NCBI GenBank assembly: GCA_018380195.1
Contig: JAGZUC010000008.1
Location: 1 to 64,000, forward strand
Source of the DNA: Collinsella sp.
GTDB lineage: Bacteria > Actinomycetota > Coriobacteriia > Coriobacteriales > Coriobacteriaceae
Length of the DNA: 64,000 nt
Reading direction: 5' to 3'
Part shown: positions 15,976 through 24,136 of the stretch, piece after piece
Position numbering within the stretch: the stretch's first letter is position 1
How the letters are laid out: every line of letters starts with the position of its first letter
Program-made: the position numbers and the translations under genes
Notes under the pieces: model-generated
Database searches by the model: none
What the model saw: only the letters and a program-made list of their open reading frames with translations
Told to the model about the DNA's origin: nothing

Positions 15976-17214
15976 ATGTCATATTGGGAAAGGCATTCCA
16001 TGCTACAAGTTTCTAACACCTCGTTTACAACGTCGGTTTCATCAAACGCCATGGCCGTGGTGGACTATCTGTCCAAAAGCATGATGTCGGCGCTGCCGTT
16101 TATTGTCTGCGCGGCGTTGTTCCGCACCGTCGCTGTCATTATGGGCGAAGGCATGCTGGGCCTGTGGTCTGCCGATTCCGATATCTATCGCCTGTTCTAC
16201 AGTTGGCTCTATAACGCCGGCTACTACTTTTTGCCCATTTATCTTGGTTGGGCGGCCGCCCGCCAGCTCGGTTGCTCGGAGCAGCTGGGCATGATGCTGG
16301 GCGGCGTATTGATTGCACCCGATCTGCTCAAGCTCGTCGATGCCGCATCGACGACGGGGGCATCGATGACTTCCGTGTATGGTCTGCTTCCTGCGCCGGT
16401 CAACGATTACACGACGACTGTTATTCCGGTTCTCATCTCGGTGCCCGTGCTATGGCGAGTGGAGTGTTTCTTTAAGCGCGTTATCCCTAAGGCCGTGGCG
16501 TTTTCGTTCGTTCCGTTTGCGACCATGCTTGTCATGGTTCCGGTTTCGCTGTGTATTACGGCGCCGGCGGGCAGCTATCTGGGCATGCTGTTGGGCCAGC
16601 TTATGTTTATGCTTGGCAATTCCGGTGGCATCGTGTCGCTGCTCACGCTCATGGGGCTTGCCGCGGGCTGGGAGTTCCTAAAGATCGCCGGCGTCAGCAA
16701 CGTTGTCCTATCGCTCGCCTATGCGCAGTTTATGAGTGTGGGAACGGATTCGTGCATCCTGATCGCCGCGACGATGGCAACGTTCGCCGTTTGGGGCATG
16801 CCCTTTGGCGCGTCGCTTCGCGTTGCGGATAAGGACGAGAAGGCGCTCATGCTGGGCTATTCAATCTCGGGTGTTCTTGGCGGCGTAAGCGAGCCGGCGC
16901 TGTACGGTTGCGGCTTTAAATATGGCAGGTGCCTGACGTGCATGGCCATTGGCGGCGCCGTCGGAGGCCTTGTTGCGGCCGTGGGCCACGTTACGGCCTA
17001 TACCATCGGCATGACGAATGTCCTTATGGTCATTGGCTTTGCCACGGGCGGCATCTCGAACCTGCTGTGGTGCTGCGCTGCCGGCGGTGTGGCATTTGCG
17101 GTGTCTGCGGCGCTGAGCTACTGCTTTGGCGTGGTGCCGGCGAAGGGACAGACGACGGGGGACGGAGCCGATTCACCCGAAACCTCGAAGAGCGTGGCCG
17201 AAGTAAGCGCGTAA
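15976..17214 (+). CDS. PTS sugar transporter subunit IIC, stand-alone
   Basis: About 412 residues with around ten hydrophobic segments, resembling the membrane domain (IIC) of glucose/beta-glucoside PTS permeases. Landmarks are the SALPFIV segment near the start, PVNDYTT in a loop, and the GVSEPALYG motif (about residues 310-318), which is characteristic of IIC substrate regions. No IIA or IIB domain is attached, so it would need partners from elsewhere or act in another way. Start ATG 15976 follows AAAGGGA; ATG 16000 follows GGGAAAGG and is equally possible. The gap to accDA is only 16-40 nt, so it may be cotranscribed with the FAS operon. The substrate is unknown. Confidence 0.85.
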   Translation: MSYWERHSMLQVSNTSFTTSVSSNAMAVVDYLSKSMMSALPFIVCAALFRTVAVIMGEGMLGLWSADSDIYRLFYSWLYNAGYYFLPIYLGWAAARQLGCSEQLGMMLGGVLIAPDLLKLVDAASTTGASMTSVYGLLPAPVNDYTTTVIPVLISVPVLWRVECFFKRVIPKAVAFSFVPFATMLVMVPVSLCITAPAGSYLGMLLGQLMFMLGNSGGIVSLLTLMGLAAGWEFLKIAGVSNVVLSLAYAQFMSVGTDSCILIAATMATFAVWGMPFGASLRVADKDEKALMLGYSISGVLGGVSEPALYGCGFKYGRCLTCMAIGGAVGGLVAAVGHVTAYTIGMTNVLMVIGFATGGISNLLWCCAAGGVAFAVSAALSYCFGVVPAKGQTTGDGADSPETSKSVAEVSA

Positions 17215-17252
17215 ACCTGTGCGACACAAGGACGATTCCTTTGCCATATTCC

Positions 17253-17287
17253 AAGGCCGTGACCCGTGTGGGTTGCGGCCTTTTTTG
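17253..17287 (+). terminator. Terminator after the PTS IIC gene
   Basis: AAGGCCG and CGGCC form the base of a stem over GTGACCC/GGGTTG and are followed by a six-T run. It is the probable end of the FAS operon transcript. Confidence 0.88.
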
Positions 17288-17365
17288 TATCTGGGGGACA
17301 AAGTGGCTACACTACAATCCGTTTGAGCAATAGATATATAGGTAGTACCGTGGGGGCGGATGTAG

Positions 17366-18520
17366 ATGGTCGAGTGGATTGTTAAGCGTGCGCAGGGCGA
17401 CCGTGCGCGCGTGGGCACGTTGACGGGCGTGGTGTGTATTCTCGCCAATGTGGCACTATGCGCTGCGAAGGGCGTAATTGGCGTGCTGTCGGGATCGGTT
17501 TCGATTGTGGCGGATGCCATGAACAACCTGTCCGATGCAAGCTCGAATATCGTGAGCGTGCTGGGCTTTAAGCTGGCGAGCAAGCCGGCCGACCCCGAGC
17601 ATCCTTACGGCCACGGTCGCTACGAGTATCTCTCGGGTTTGGTCGTGGCGGCGCTCGTGCTGCTTATTGGCATCGAACTGGTGAAGTCCTCGGTGGAGCG
17701 TATTGTCAACCCGGAGCCTGTCGAGTTCTCGCTTGCCCTGGTGGCAGTCCTGGCACTTTCGATGGTTGTAAAGCTGTGGATGGCGGCCCTCAACCAAAAG
17801 CTCGGCGATCGCATTGAGTCCGAGACGCTGCATGCGACCGCGCAGGATTCCAAGAACGATGTCCTTGCCACAGGCGCCGTGCTGGCATGTGCGATTGTTT
17901 CGCAGGTGACGCACATCAATCTTGACGCATGGGTCGGCCTTGCCGTTGGCGCCTATATTGGCTGGAGCGGCCTTGAACTTATTCAAGATACGGTGAGCCC
18001 GCTTTTGGGCCAGTCACCCGATCCTAAGCTGGTCAAGCACATTCGAGACAAGATCATGAGCTATCCCGGCGTTTTGGGCGTTCACGATTTGATGGTTCAC
18101 GACTACGGCCCGGGCAGGAAGTTTGCAAGTGCGCACGCCGAGATGGCGGCCGAGGCCAGCCCGCTGGAAAGTCACGACACGCTCGATAACATCGAGCAGT
18201 CGTTTAGGAACGAAGACGGCATGATTGTCACACTTCACTACGACCCCATCGTGACCGACGATCCAAAGGTGGCGAGCATGCGCTTGCGCATTCACGCCAT
18301 GGCTCAGGAGATCGATAACCGCCTCTCGATTCATGACCTACGCTGTGTGCCGGGTCCTACGCACACCAACGTGATCTTTGACTGCGTGCGTCCCTCGGAT
18401 CTGCAGATGAGTGCCGAAGACTTAAAGCACGCGCTGGCACAACGGGTCGAATCGGAATATCCCAAGTCGATTGCCAAGATTACGATCGACGAAGACTACG
18501 TAGGGCATACCCACGAGTAA
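17366..18520 (+). CDS. Cation diffusion facilitator family transporter
   Basis: A 384-residue divalent-metal/proton antiporter of the CDF family, probably exporting Zn, Mn or Fe. The N-terminal half has about six membrane segments with the metal-site patterns NNLSDASSN and HATAQDSKND, and the HPYGHGRYEYL loop found in MntE/YdfM-like members. The C-terminal half is the cytoplasmic domain, longer than usual. The start ATG 17366 lies after GGGGGCGGATGTAG, a weak ribosome site. It probably has its own promoter after the terminator at 17253. The metal cannot be told from the sequence. Confidence 0.9.
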   Translation: MVEWIVKRAQGDRARVGTLTGVVCILANVALCAAKGVIGVLSGSVSIVADAMNNLSDASSNIVSVLGFKLASKPADPEHPYGHGRYEYLSGLVVAALVLLIGIELVKSSVERIVNPEPVEFSLALVAVLALSMVVKLWMAALNQKLGDRIESETLHATAQDSKNDVLATGAVLACAIVSQVTHINLDAWVGLAVGAYIGWSGLELIQDTVSPLLGQSPDPKLVKHIRDKIMSYPGVLGVHDLMVHDYGPGRKFASAHAEMAAEASPLESHDTLDNIEQSFRNEDGMIVTLHYDPIVTDDPKVASMRLRIHAMAQEIDNRLSIHDLRCVPGPTHTNVIFDCVRPSDLQMSAEDLKHALAQRVESEYPKSIAKITIDEDYVGHTHE

Positions 18521-18559
18521 GGCTGTGCCGGCAAAGCAGGTTATGCAGAAGGGGAGAGC

Positions 18560-19186
18560 ATGAAGAAGCTGTATCTACTCCGCCACGGTCAGACGGAGTT
18601 CAACGTCAAAAAGCTGGTCCAGGGCCGCTGCGATTCGCCGCTGACCGATCTGGGCCGTCAGCAAGCCGGGATGGCAGCCGCATGGCTTAAGGGCCACGGC
18701 GTCGTCCCCGACAAAGTGGTCTCTTCGTCCTTAGGCCGAGCCATGGACACAGCTCAGCTCGTCGCATGCGAGCTCCTCGGCCCGGACGCAGCAGCCGAGC
18801 CCTGCGAAGGCATCATCGAGCGCTGCTACGGCACCTTCGAAGAAGGCCCGCACGACGCGCTACCCACCGACGTCTGGGACCCCGGCGAGGACTTGGTCCC
18901 CTTCGGAGGAGAAGGAAGCCATGCGCTGCAAGAGCGCATGGTAGGCACCCTCACCAATATCATGGGCGCCGAGGGCATAGAAACCCTCCTAGCAGTAAGC
19001 CACGGCAGCGCCAGCCGCCAATTCATTAGAGCCGCCGCCCCAGAGGGCTTCGAGCTCCCAACAAAACTCCCCAACTGCGCCATCATGATTTTCGATTTCG
19101 ATGAGCAAAAGCCACAAGCAGAAGGCGAACCGTCCCAATGCAAGTTCACCCTCCAGCAAATAGTGGACCCCCAACAAAGTCATTAG
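18560..19186 (+). CDS. Histidine phosphatase family protein
   Basis: A 208-residue member of the phosphoglycerate mutase-like branch. The phospho-acceptor motif LRHGQTEFN is at residues 7-15 and the second histidine is in AVSHGSASRQF. It may be a broad phosphatase or a cobalamin-type phosphatase; it is not the 2,3-bisphosphoglycerate-dependent glycolytic mutase, whose length and motifs differ. It follows the CDF gene by 39 nt with GGGGAGAGC before ATG 18560. Confidence 0.9.
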   Translation: MKKLYLLRHGQTEFNVKKLVQGRCDSPLTDLGRQQAGMAAAWLKGHGVVPDKVVSSSLGRAMDTAQLVACELLGPDAAAEPCEGIIERCYGTFEEGPHDALPTDVWDPGEDLVPFGGEGSHALQERMVGTLTNIMGAEGIETLLAVSHGSASRQFIRAAAPEGFELPTKLPNCAIMIFDFDEQKPQAEGEPSQCKFTLQQIVDPQQSH

Positions 19187-19216
19187 CCTGAGCGAGCAAG
19201 GTTTAGCAGACATCAA

Positions 19217-19393
19217 CGTGGCGTTCCCGGTGTGCGGCGGAGGGGGCGGGCCTGAGACATATTAAGGTTGTCGCGAGTTCCGCACGAACAGGAGAGCACT
19301 TAATGTGCTCTCCGTCGTGAGCAGGACTGTAGAGCAGCAACCTTAATATGTCTCAGGCCCGCCCCCTCCGCCGCACACTGGGAACGTGCCACG
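19217..19393 (+). repeat. Long hairpin element, copy 2 (67-nt core, about 49-bp arms)
   Basis: Left arm 19222-19270 and right arm 19338-19386 pair over 49 positions with a single G-U, and pairing extends outward with one bulge to about 19217 and 19393. The core 19271-19337 is 67 nt and nearly identical to that of copy 1, but the arms are otherwise different (CT-rich instead of CGG-rich). It lies between the histidine phosphatase gene and the rplC leader. Confidence 0.9.
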
Positions 19394-19437
19394 CACTTTA
19401 CCTGCGTAAACAATGTGAGTGAAATATGAATCTCGAT

Positions 19438-19462
19438 GGATACGCCCGCAGCCGTGTATACT
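19438..19462 (+). promoter_or_regulatory. Candidate promoter and shared motif upstream of rplC
   Basis: GGATACGCCCG...GCCGTGTATACT contains a TATACT -10-like element at 19457-19462. Nearly the same 25 nt precede rplB at 21303-21327, and a weaker version precedes rpsL at 2158-2180. ACG and CGT ends could pair as a small hairpin. Whether it is a promoter or a protein-binding site cannot be decided from sequence. Confidence 0.5.
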
Positions 19463-19573
19463 AAACAGATGTGTGAAACCAGGGGAGTATTCTGGCTGGA
19501 CAAAATGCCTGCTTAATAGGGTTGTCAGGTAGTCCGGGCGAAATACAAGGCTGGGGAGCACGTCGTGTAAGTA

Positions 19574-19625
19574 GTGGTCCTCTAGGGGCGTACGCTCGGT
19601 GGTGTACGCATTGTCCCAAGACCAC
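19574..19625 (+). promoter_or_regulatory. Structured leader of the rplC operon
   Basis: GTGGTC (19574-19579) pairs with GACCAC (19620-19625). Inside, GGGGCGTAC at 19585-19593 can pair with GTACGC (19604-19609) and CCC (19615-19617). The fold ends 20 nt before the rplC start. Nested hairpins ahead of r-protein operons are often autoregulatory sites; L4, encoded second in this operon, is the known regulator of S10 operons in gamma-proteobacteria, so it is the obvious candidate. Confidence 0.45.
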
Positions 19626-19645
19626 GCGAGAGTTGGGATCATATC

Positions 19646-20266
19646 TTGATCAGCATGATTCTCGGCCGCAAGATTGGCATGACCCAGGTTTGGGACGAGG
19701 ACGACAACGTCGTTCCCGTCACGGTCATCCAGGCTGGCCCCTGCGCTGTCTCGCAGGTTAAAACTCAGGCAACCGACGGCTATGACGCCGTCCAGATCGG
19801 TTTCGGCGACATCAAGGCCAAGAACGTGAACAAGCCCATGGCTGGTCACTTCGCCAAGGCCGGCGTCGAGCCTGTCCGCTTCCTTCGTGAGGTCCGCGTC
19901 GAGAACGGCGAGGAGCACAAGGTCGGCGAGGTCGTTACCGTCGCTGATTTCGCTGATGTCGAGAAGGTCGACGTCATCGGTACCTCCAAGGGTAAGGGCT
20001 TCCAGGGTCGCATCAAGCGCTGGGGTCAGCGCCGCGGTCCTATGACGCATGGTTCTCACTTCCAGCGTCACCCCGGTTCTATCGGTCAGTGCGCCTATCC
20101 TGCGCGCGTCCTCAAGGGCGTCAAGATGGCCGGTCACATGGGTAACGAGCGCGTTACCGTCAAGAACCTTTCCGTTGTCCGCATCGATGCCGAGCAGAAC
20201 CTCATCTTGGTCAAGGGCGCTGTCCCGGGTGCCAAGAATGGTCTCGTCGCCATCCGTATGGCCTAA
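19646..20266 (+). CDS. rplC: 50S ribosomal protein L3
   Basis: A 206-residue L3, which initiates 50S assembly. GRKIGMTQVW near the N-terminus and the RRGPMTHGSHFQRHPGSIG segment near the peptidyl transferase centre are diagnostic. The start is taken as TTG 19646 because homologues have three to four residues before the ILGRKIG segment; ATG 19655 is the alternative. No rpsJ precedes it: this is the first gene of the detached S10 operon remainder. Codon use is of the highly expressed type. Confidence 0.96.
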   Translation: MISMILGRKIGMTQVWDEDDNVVPVTVIQAGPCAVSQVKTQATDGYDAVQIGFGDIKAKNVNKPMAGHFAKAGVEPVRFLREVRVENGEEHKVGEVVTVADFADVEKVDVIGTSKGKGFQGRIKRWGQRRGPMTHGSHFQRHPGSIGQCAYPARVLKGVKMAGHMGNERVTVKNLSVVRIDAEQNLILVKGAVPGAKNGLVAIRMA

Positions 20267-20312
20267 GGGCCCAGCCCATTTAGCCCAGCGTCATACCAAG
20301 GAGAACACTTAA

Positions 20313-20939
20313 ATGGCAAAGTTTGAAGTAAAGAACAGCGAGGGCAAGAAGGTCGCCGAGGCCGAGCTCGCCGCTGAGGTGTACGGCATCGAGCCGAACA
20401 TCCACGTTATGCACCACATCGTCAAGTGCCAGATGGCCTCTTGGCGTCAGGGCACCCAGTCCGCTAAGGGCCGCTCTGAGGTTTCCGGTGGCGGCAAGAA
20501 GCCTTGGCGTCAGAAGGGCACCGGCCGTGCCCGCCAGGGTTCCATCCGTGCTGCCCAGTGGCGTCACGGTGGCGTTGTCTTCGCCCCCAAGCCCCGTTCC
20601 TACGCTAAGCGTATGAACAACAAGGAGGTCAAGCTGGCTATGCGCTCCGCGCTGTCCGCCAAGCTGGCCGATGGCGAGCTCGTGCTCGTCGACGACTACG
20701 GCTTCGAGAAGCCTTCCACCAAGGCTGCCGTTGCCATGCTCAAGGCTCTCGGCCTTGAGGGCAAGCGTCTGACCATCATCGTTCGCGATGAGGACGTCAA
20801 CGCCTACCTGTCGTTCCGCAACATTCCCAAGACGTTCATCATCACTGCCGACGAGGCCAACACCTACGATCTCGTCAACAACAACGCTGTGCTGATGCCC
20901 GCCGACATCGCCGCTCACTTCGGGGAGGTGCTTGCTTAA
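20313..20939 (+). CDS. rplD: 50S ribosomal protein L4
   Basis: A 208-residue L4 that lines the exit tunnel. The extended loop (GGGKKPWRQKGTGRARQGS, about residues 60-78) is present. AAGGAGAAC precedes ATG 20313. It stops immediately before the rplW start. In E. coli it represses its own operon by binding the leader; a structured leader is present here before rplC. Confidence 0.97.
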   Translation: MAKFEVKNSEGKKVAEAELAAEVYGIEPNIHVMHHIVKCQMASWRQGTQSAKGRSEVSGGGKKPWRQKGTGRARQGSIRAAQWRHGGVVFAPKPRSYAKRMNNKEVKLAMRSALSAKLADGELVLVDDYGFEKPSTKAAVAMLKALGLEGKRLTIIVRDEDVNAYLSFRNIPKTFIITADEANTYDLVNNNAVLMPADIAAHFGEVLA

Positions 20940-21227
20940 ATGACCGCCCACGAGATCATCATCCGTCCGATCGTGTCCGAGCGTTCCTTCTCCGGCATGG
21001 AGCAGAACAAGTACACGTTCGAGGTCGCCAAGGATGCTAACAAGTATCAGATCAAGGACGCTGTCGAGGAGATCTTCGGCGTCAAGGTCGTTCGCGTGAA
21101 CACCCTGACGGTCAAGCCCAAGACCAAGCGCGTGCGCTATGTCGCCGGCAAGACCCGTTCTTGGAAGAAGGCCATCGTCACGCTGGCCGAGGGCGACACC
21201 ATCGAGGTCTTTGGCAACCAGGCCTAA
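20940..21227 (+). CDS. rplW: 50S ribosomal protein L23
   Basis: A 95-residue L23, the docking site at the tunnel exit for trigger factor and the signal recognition particle. IIRPIVSERSF at the N-terminus and KPKTKRVRY in the middle are typical. The start codon directly follows the rplD stop, and GGGGAGGTG inside rplD supplies the ribosome site, so translation is coupled. Confidence 0.96.
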   Translation: MTAHEIIIRPIVSERSFSGMEQNKYTFEVAKDANKYQIKDAVEEIFGVKVVRVNTLTVKPKTKRVRYVAGKTRSWKKAIVTLAEGDTIEVFGNQA

Positions 21228-21245
21228 GACTCGCTGCTGTTGAGT

Positions 21246-21300
21246 GAGCTCATGCCTCCCAAATAGGGGAGGCGAGAGCTCAAGGTTTTGGGCGTATAAA
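21246..21300 (+). promoter_or_regulatory. Hairpin and TATAAA element between rplW and rplB
   Basis: GAGCTC (21246-21251) and GCCTCCC (21254-21260) pair with GGGAGGC (21267-21273) and GAGCTC (21276-21281) across a short loop, followed by GGTTTT. It could be a partial terminator or attenuator. TATAAA at 21295-21300 follows and the 25-nt motif shared with rplC (21303-21327) lies next, so transcription may be topped up here. Confidence 0.5.
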
Positions 21301-21302
21301 AT

Positions 21303-21327
21303 GGACACGCCCGGAGCCGTGTATACG
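21303..21327 (+). promoter_or_regulatory. Shared 25-nt motif upstream of rplB
   Basis: GGACACGCCCG...GCCGTGTATACG matches the rplC upstream motif at nearly every position. ACACG and CGTGT form a 5-bp stem. It lies 80 nt before the rplB start. Confidence 0.45.
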
Positions 21328-21406
21328 TCCGGTGTCATCGCACCCGAGGCAGAACCTCGAATCCCTGTCTGCGATGGCTAACGGATTCCTATTGAAAGGG
21401 ATTGTA

Positions 21407-22237
21407 ATGGCTGTAAAGCACCTTAAGCCGACCTCCGCTGGTAGGCGTTGGCAGACGATCTCCGATTTCTCCGAGATCACCTGCACCAAGCCCGAGAAGT
21501 CTCTTCTCGAGCCCCTGCCCAAGAAGGCCGGTCGTAACAACAACGGCCGCATCACCACCCGCCACCAGGGCGGCGGCGTGAAGCGTCGTTACCGTGTGAT
21601 CGACTTCAAGCGCAACAAGGACGACGTGCCCGCCAAGGTTGCCACGATCGAGTACGATCCGAACCGTTCCGCTCGCATCGCTCTGCTGCACTACGCTGAC
21701 GGTGAGAAGCGCTACATCCTCGCCCCTAAGGGCCTCGAGGTCGGTCAGACCGTCATGTCCGGTTCTGACGCCGACATCAAGCCGGGCAACGCTCTGCCCC
21801 TCGCCGACATCCCCGTCGGTACGCTCATCCACGCCGTCGAGTTCCAGCCGGGCAAGGGCGCCGCTATCGCCCGTTCCGCCGGTAACTCCTGCCAGCTGAT
21901 GGGTAAGGAGGGCAAGTACGCTATCGTCCGTATGCCTTCCTCCGAGATGCGCCGCATCCTCGTTACCTGCCGCGCCACCGTCGGTGAGGTCGGCAACGCC
22001 GATCACGCCAACATTGTCATCGGTAAGGCCGGCCGTAAGCGTCACTTGAACGTGCGCCCGACCGTCCGCGGTACCGTCATGAACCCTGTCGACCACCCGC
22101 ACGGCGGTGGCGAGGGCAAGAACCACACCTCTGGTCGTCCCTCTGTTACCCCCTGGGGTAAGCCGACGAAGGGCCTTCGTACGCGCAAGAAGAAGAAGGT
22201 CTCGAACCAGCACATCATTCGTCGCCGTAAGAAGTAA
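21407..22237 (+). CDS. rplB: 50S ribosomal protein L2
   Basis: A 276-residue L2, needed for subunit joining and peptidyl transferase activity. MAVKHLKPTSAGRRW is the typical N-terminus, and the conserved NPVDHPHGGGEG segment (about residue 225) carries the functional histidine. ATG 21407 behind GAAAGGG is chosen because it begins the conserved sequence; the reading frame is open further upstream without homology. Confidence 0.97.
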   Translation: MAVKHLKPTSAGRRWQTISDFSEITCTKPEKSLLEPLPKKAGRNNNGRITTRHQGGGVKRRYRVIDFKRNKDDVPAKVATIEYDPNRSARIALLHYADGEKRYILAPKGLEVGQTVMSGSDADIKPGNALPLADIPVGTLIHAVEFQPGKGAAIARSAGNSCQLMGKEGKYAIVRMPSSEMRRILVTCRATVGEVGNADHANIVIGKAGRKRHLNVRPTVRGTVMNPVDHPHGGGEGKNHTSGRPSVTPWGKPTKGLRTRKKKKVSNQHIIRRRKK

Positions 22238-22269
22238 TTTCGGATACCGAGTTTTAGGAGAAAGCACTT

Positions 22270-22530
22270 ATGAGCAGAAGTCTCAAAAAGGGCCCGTTCG
22301 TGGAGACTCGCCTTCTCTCGCGTATCACCGCGATGAACGAGGCTGGCAAGAAGGACGTCGTGAAGACCTGGTCCCGCGCGTCCACCATCTTCCCCGAGAT
22401 GGTTGGTCACACCATCGCCGTCCACGACGGCCGCAAGCATGTGCCCGTGTATGTTACCGAGTCCATGGTTGGTCACAAGCTCGGCGAGTTCGCGCCGACT
22501 CGTACGTTCCGTGGCCACAAGGCCAAATAG
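22270..22530 (+). CDS. rpsS: 30S ribosomal protein S19
   Basis: An 86-residue S19 of the 30S head that contacts S13. MSRSLKKGPFV and the central TWSRASTIFPEMVGHTIAVHDG pattern are family hallmarks (given as landmarks). AGGAGAAAG precedes ATG 22270. Usual length and position between rplB and rplV. Confidence 0.97.
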   Translation: MSRSLKKGPFVETRLLSRITAMNEAGKKDVVKTWSRASTIFPEMVGHTIAVHDGRKHVPVYVTESMVGHKLGEFAPTRTFRGHKAK

Positions 22531-22544
22531 GGGGTTAACCGTAA

Positions 22545-22916
22545 ATGGCAACTAAGTCTATTGAAACTGAGGCCACCGAGGTTCGCGCCGTCGCTAAGTA
22601 CGTGCGTGTTTCCCCCAGCAAGGCCCGCCTGGTGGTCGATCTGATCCGCCGCAAGCCTGTCGCTCAGGCCTTCGACATCCTCCACTTCTGCGACCGCGCC
22701 GTCGCCGTGGATGTCGAGAAGGTTCTCCGTTCCGCCGTTGCGAACGCCGAGAACAACAACGGTCTGCGTGCCGACAACCTGGTTGTCGCCGCTGCCTATG
22801 TTGACGAGGGTCCGACGCTTAAGCGCATCCGTCCCCGCGCCAAGGGTTCCGCTTCTCGCATTCTGAAGCGTACTTCCCACATCACCGTCGTCGTTGCTCC
22901 TCGAAAGGAGGCGTAA
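22545..22916 (+). CDS. rplV: 50S ribosomal protein L22
   Basis: A 123-residue L22 that shapes the exit tunnel with L4. VRVSPSKARLVVDLIRRK near the start and the beta-hairpin region RPRAKGSASRILKRTSHITVV near the end are characteristic. It starts 14 nt after rpsS, behind GGGGGTTAACC. Confidence 0.96.
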   Translation: MATKSIETEATEVRAVAKYVRVSPSKARLVVDLIRRKPVAQAFDILHFCDRAVAVDVEKVLRSAVANAENNNGLRADNLVVAAAYVDEGPTLKRIRPRAKGSASRILKRTSHITVVVAPRKEA

Positions 22917-22922
22917 AGCTGT

Positions 22923-23633
22923 ATGGGTCAGAAAGTCTACCCCACCGGCTTCCGTCTTGGCATCACCGAGAACTGGCGCTCCCGCTGGTTCGCAGAGAAG
23001 GATTACGCTAAGACCCTCGGTAACGATCTCGAGATCCGCAAGTACCTCGAGAAGCGTCTTTCCCGCGCAGCTGTCTCCCGCGTCGAGATCGAGCGCGCTG
23101 GCGACAAGGTGAAGGTCATCATCCTCACCGCTCGCCCCGGCGTTGTCATCGGTAAGAAGGGTGCCGAGATCGATACCCTCCGCACCGAGCTCGAGAAGGT
23201 CGCTGGCGTCTCCAAGGGCCAGCTCTCCGTCGACGTTGTCGAGATCAAGCGCCCCGAGCTCGACGCCAACCTCGTTGCTCAGTCTATCGCCGAGCAGCTC
23301 GAGGGCCGCGTTGCCTTCCGTCGCGCTATGCGCAAGGCTGTCCAGTCTGCCCGCAAGGCCGGCGCTAAGGGCATCCGTATCCAGTGCTCCGGTCGTCTCG
23401 GCGGTGCCGAGATGGGCCGTCGTGAGTGGTACCGCGAGGGTCGCGTGCCTCTGCACACCCTCCGTGCCAAGATCGACTACGGCACGGCTGTCGCCAGCAC
23501 CACCATGGGCGCTTGCGGCGTGAAGGTCTGGATCTACCTGGGCGAGAAGCTCCCGGGCCAGCCCGTTCCCAACCCTGCACTCGAGGGCTCTTCCCGTCCT
23601 CGTCGTCGTAACTCCGAGAGGAGGGGTCAGTAG
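22923..23633 (+). CDS. rpsC: 30S ribosomal protein S3
   Basis: A 236-residue S3 at the mRNA entry channel. MGQKVYPTGFRLGI is the typical N-terminus, and the KH domain motif GVVIGKKGAEI (about residues 72-82) is present, as is the conserved C-terminal domain. GAAAGGAGG lies just upstream. Its stop codon overlaps the GTG start of rplP by one base. Confidence 0.97.
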   Translation: MGQKVYPTGFRLGITENWRSRWFAEKDYAKTLGNDLEIRKYLEKRLSRAAVSRVEIERAGDKVKVIILTARPGVVIGKKGAEIDTLRTELEKVAGVSKGQLSVDVVEIKRPELDANLVAQSIAEQLEGRVAFRRAMRKAVQSARKAGAKGIRIQCSGRLGGAEMGRREWYREGRVPLHTLRAKIDYGTAVASTTMGACGVKVWIYLGEKLPGQPVPNPALEGSSRPRRRNSERRGQ

Positions 23634-24136
23634 TGCTTGCCCCTAAGCGTATTCTTCACCGCAAGGTGCAGCGTGGCTCCATGAAGGGCCAGGCCAAGGG
23701 TAATACCGAGCTGCATTTCGGCGAGTTTGGTATCCAGGCTCTCGAGGCCCATTGGATCACCAACCGTCAGATCGAGGCCGCTCGTATTGCCATGACCCGC
23801 TACATGAAGCGTGGCGGTCGTGTGTACATCACGATCTTCCCCGATAAGCCCATCACCAAGAAGCCTGCCGAGACTCGCATGGGTTCTGGTAAGGGTAACC
23901 CCGAGGAGTGGGTGGCCGTCGTCAAGCCCGGCCGCATCATGTTCGAGGTCAAGGGCGTGCCCGAGGAGGTCGCTCGCGAGGCTCTGCGTCTTGCACAGCA
24001 CAAGCTTCCCATCAAGACCAAGATTGTTGCTGCCAAGAACGCTGAGCAGCGCATCGAGAAGGAGATGGCTGAGGAGGCCGCTCTCGAGGCCAAGTGGGCT
24101 GCTGAGGACGCCGCCGCCGCCAAGGAGGAGAACTAA
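23633..24136 (+). CDS. rplP: 50S ribosomal protein L16, with acidic C-terminal tail
   Basis: A 167-residue L16 that helps position A-site tRNA. MLAPKRILHRK, the GFQALE-like IQALEAHWIT and the TRMGSGKGNPEEWVAVVKPG signature are clear. The start is GTG 23633, overlapping the rpsC stop, behind GAGAGGAGGGG. Typical L16 is about 137-140 residues; this one has about 25 extra C-terminal residues rich in Ala, Glu and Lys (EKEMAEEAALEAKWAAED). The stop overlaps the rpmC start (ATGA). Confidence 0.96.
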   Translation: MLAPKRILHRKVQRGSMKGQAKGNTELHFGEFGIQALEAHWITNRQIEAARIAMTRYMKRGGRVYITIFPDKPITKKPAETRMGSGKGNPEEWVAVVKPGRIMFEVKGVPEEVAREALRLAQHKLPIKTKIVAAKNAEQRIEKEMAEEAALEAKWAAEDAAAAKEEN

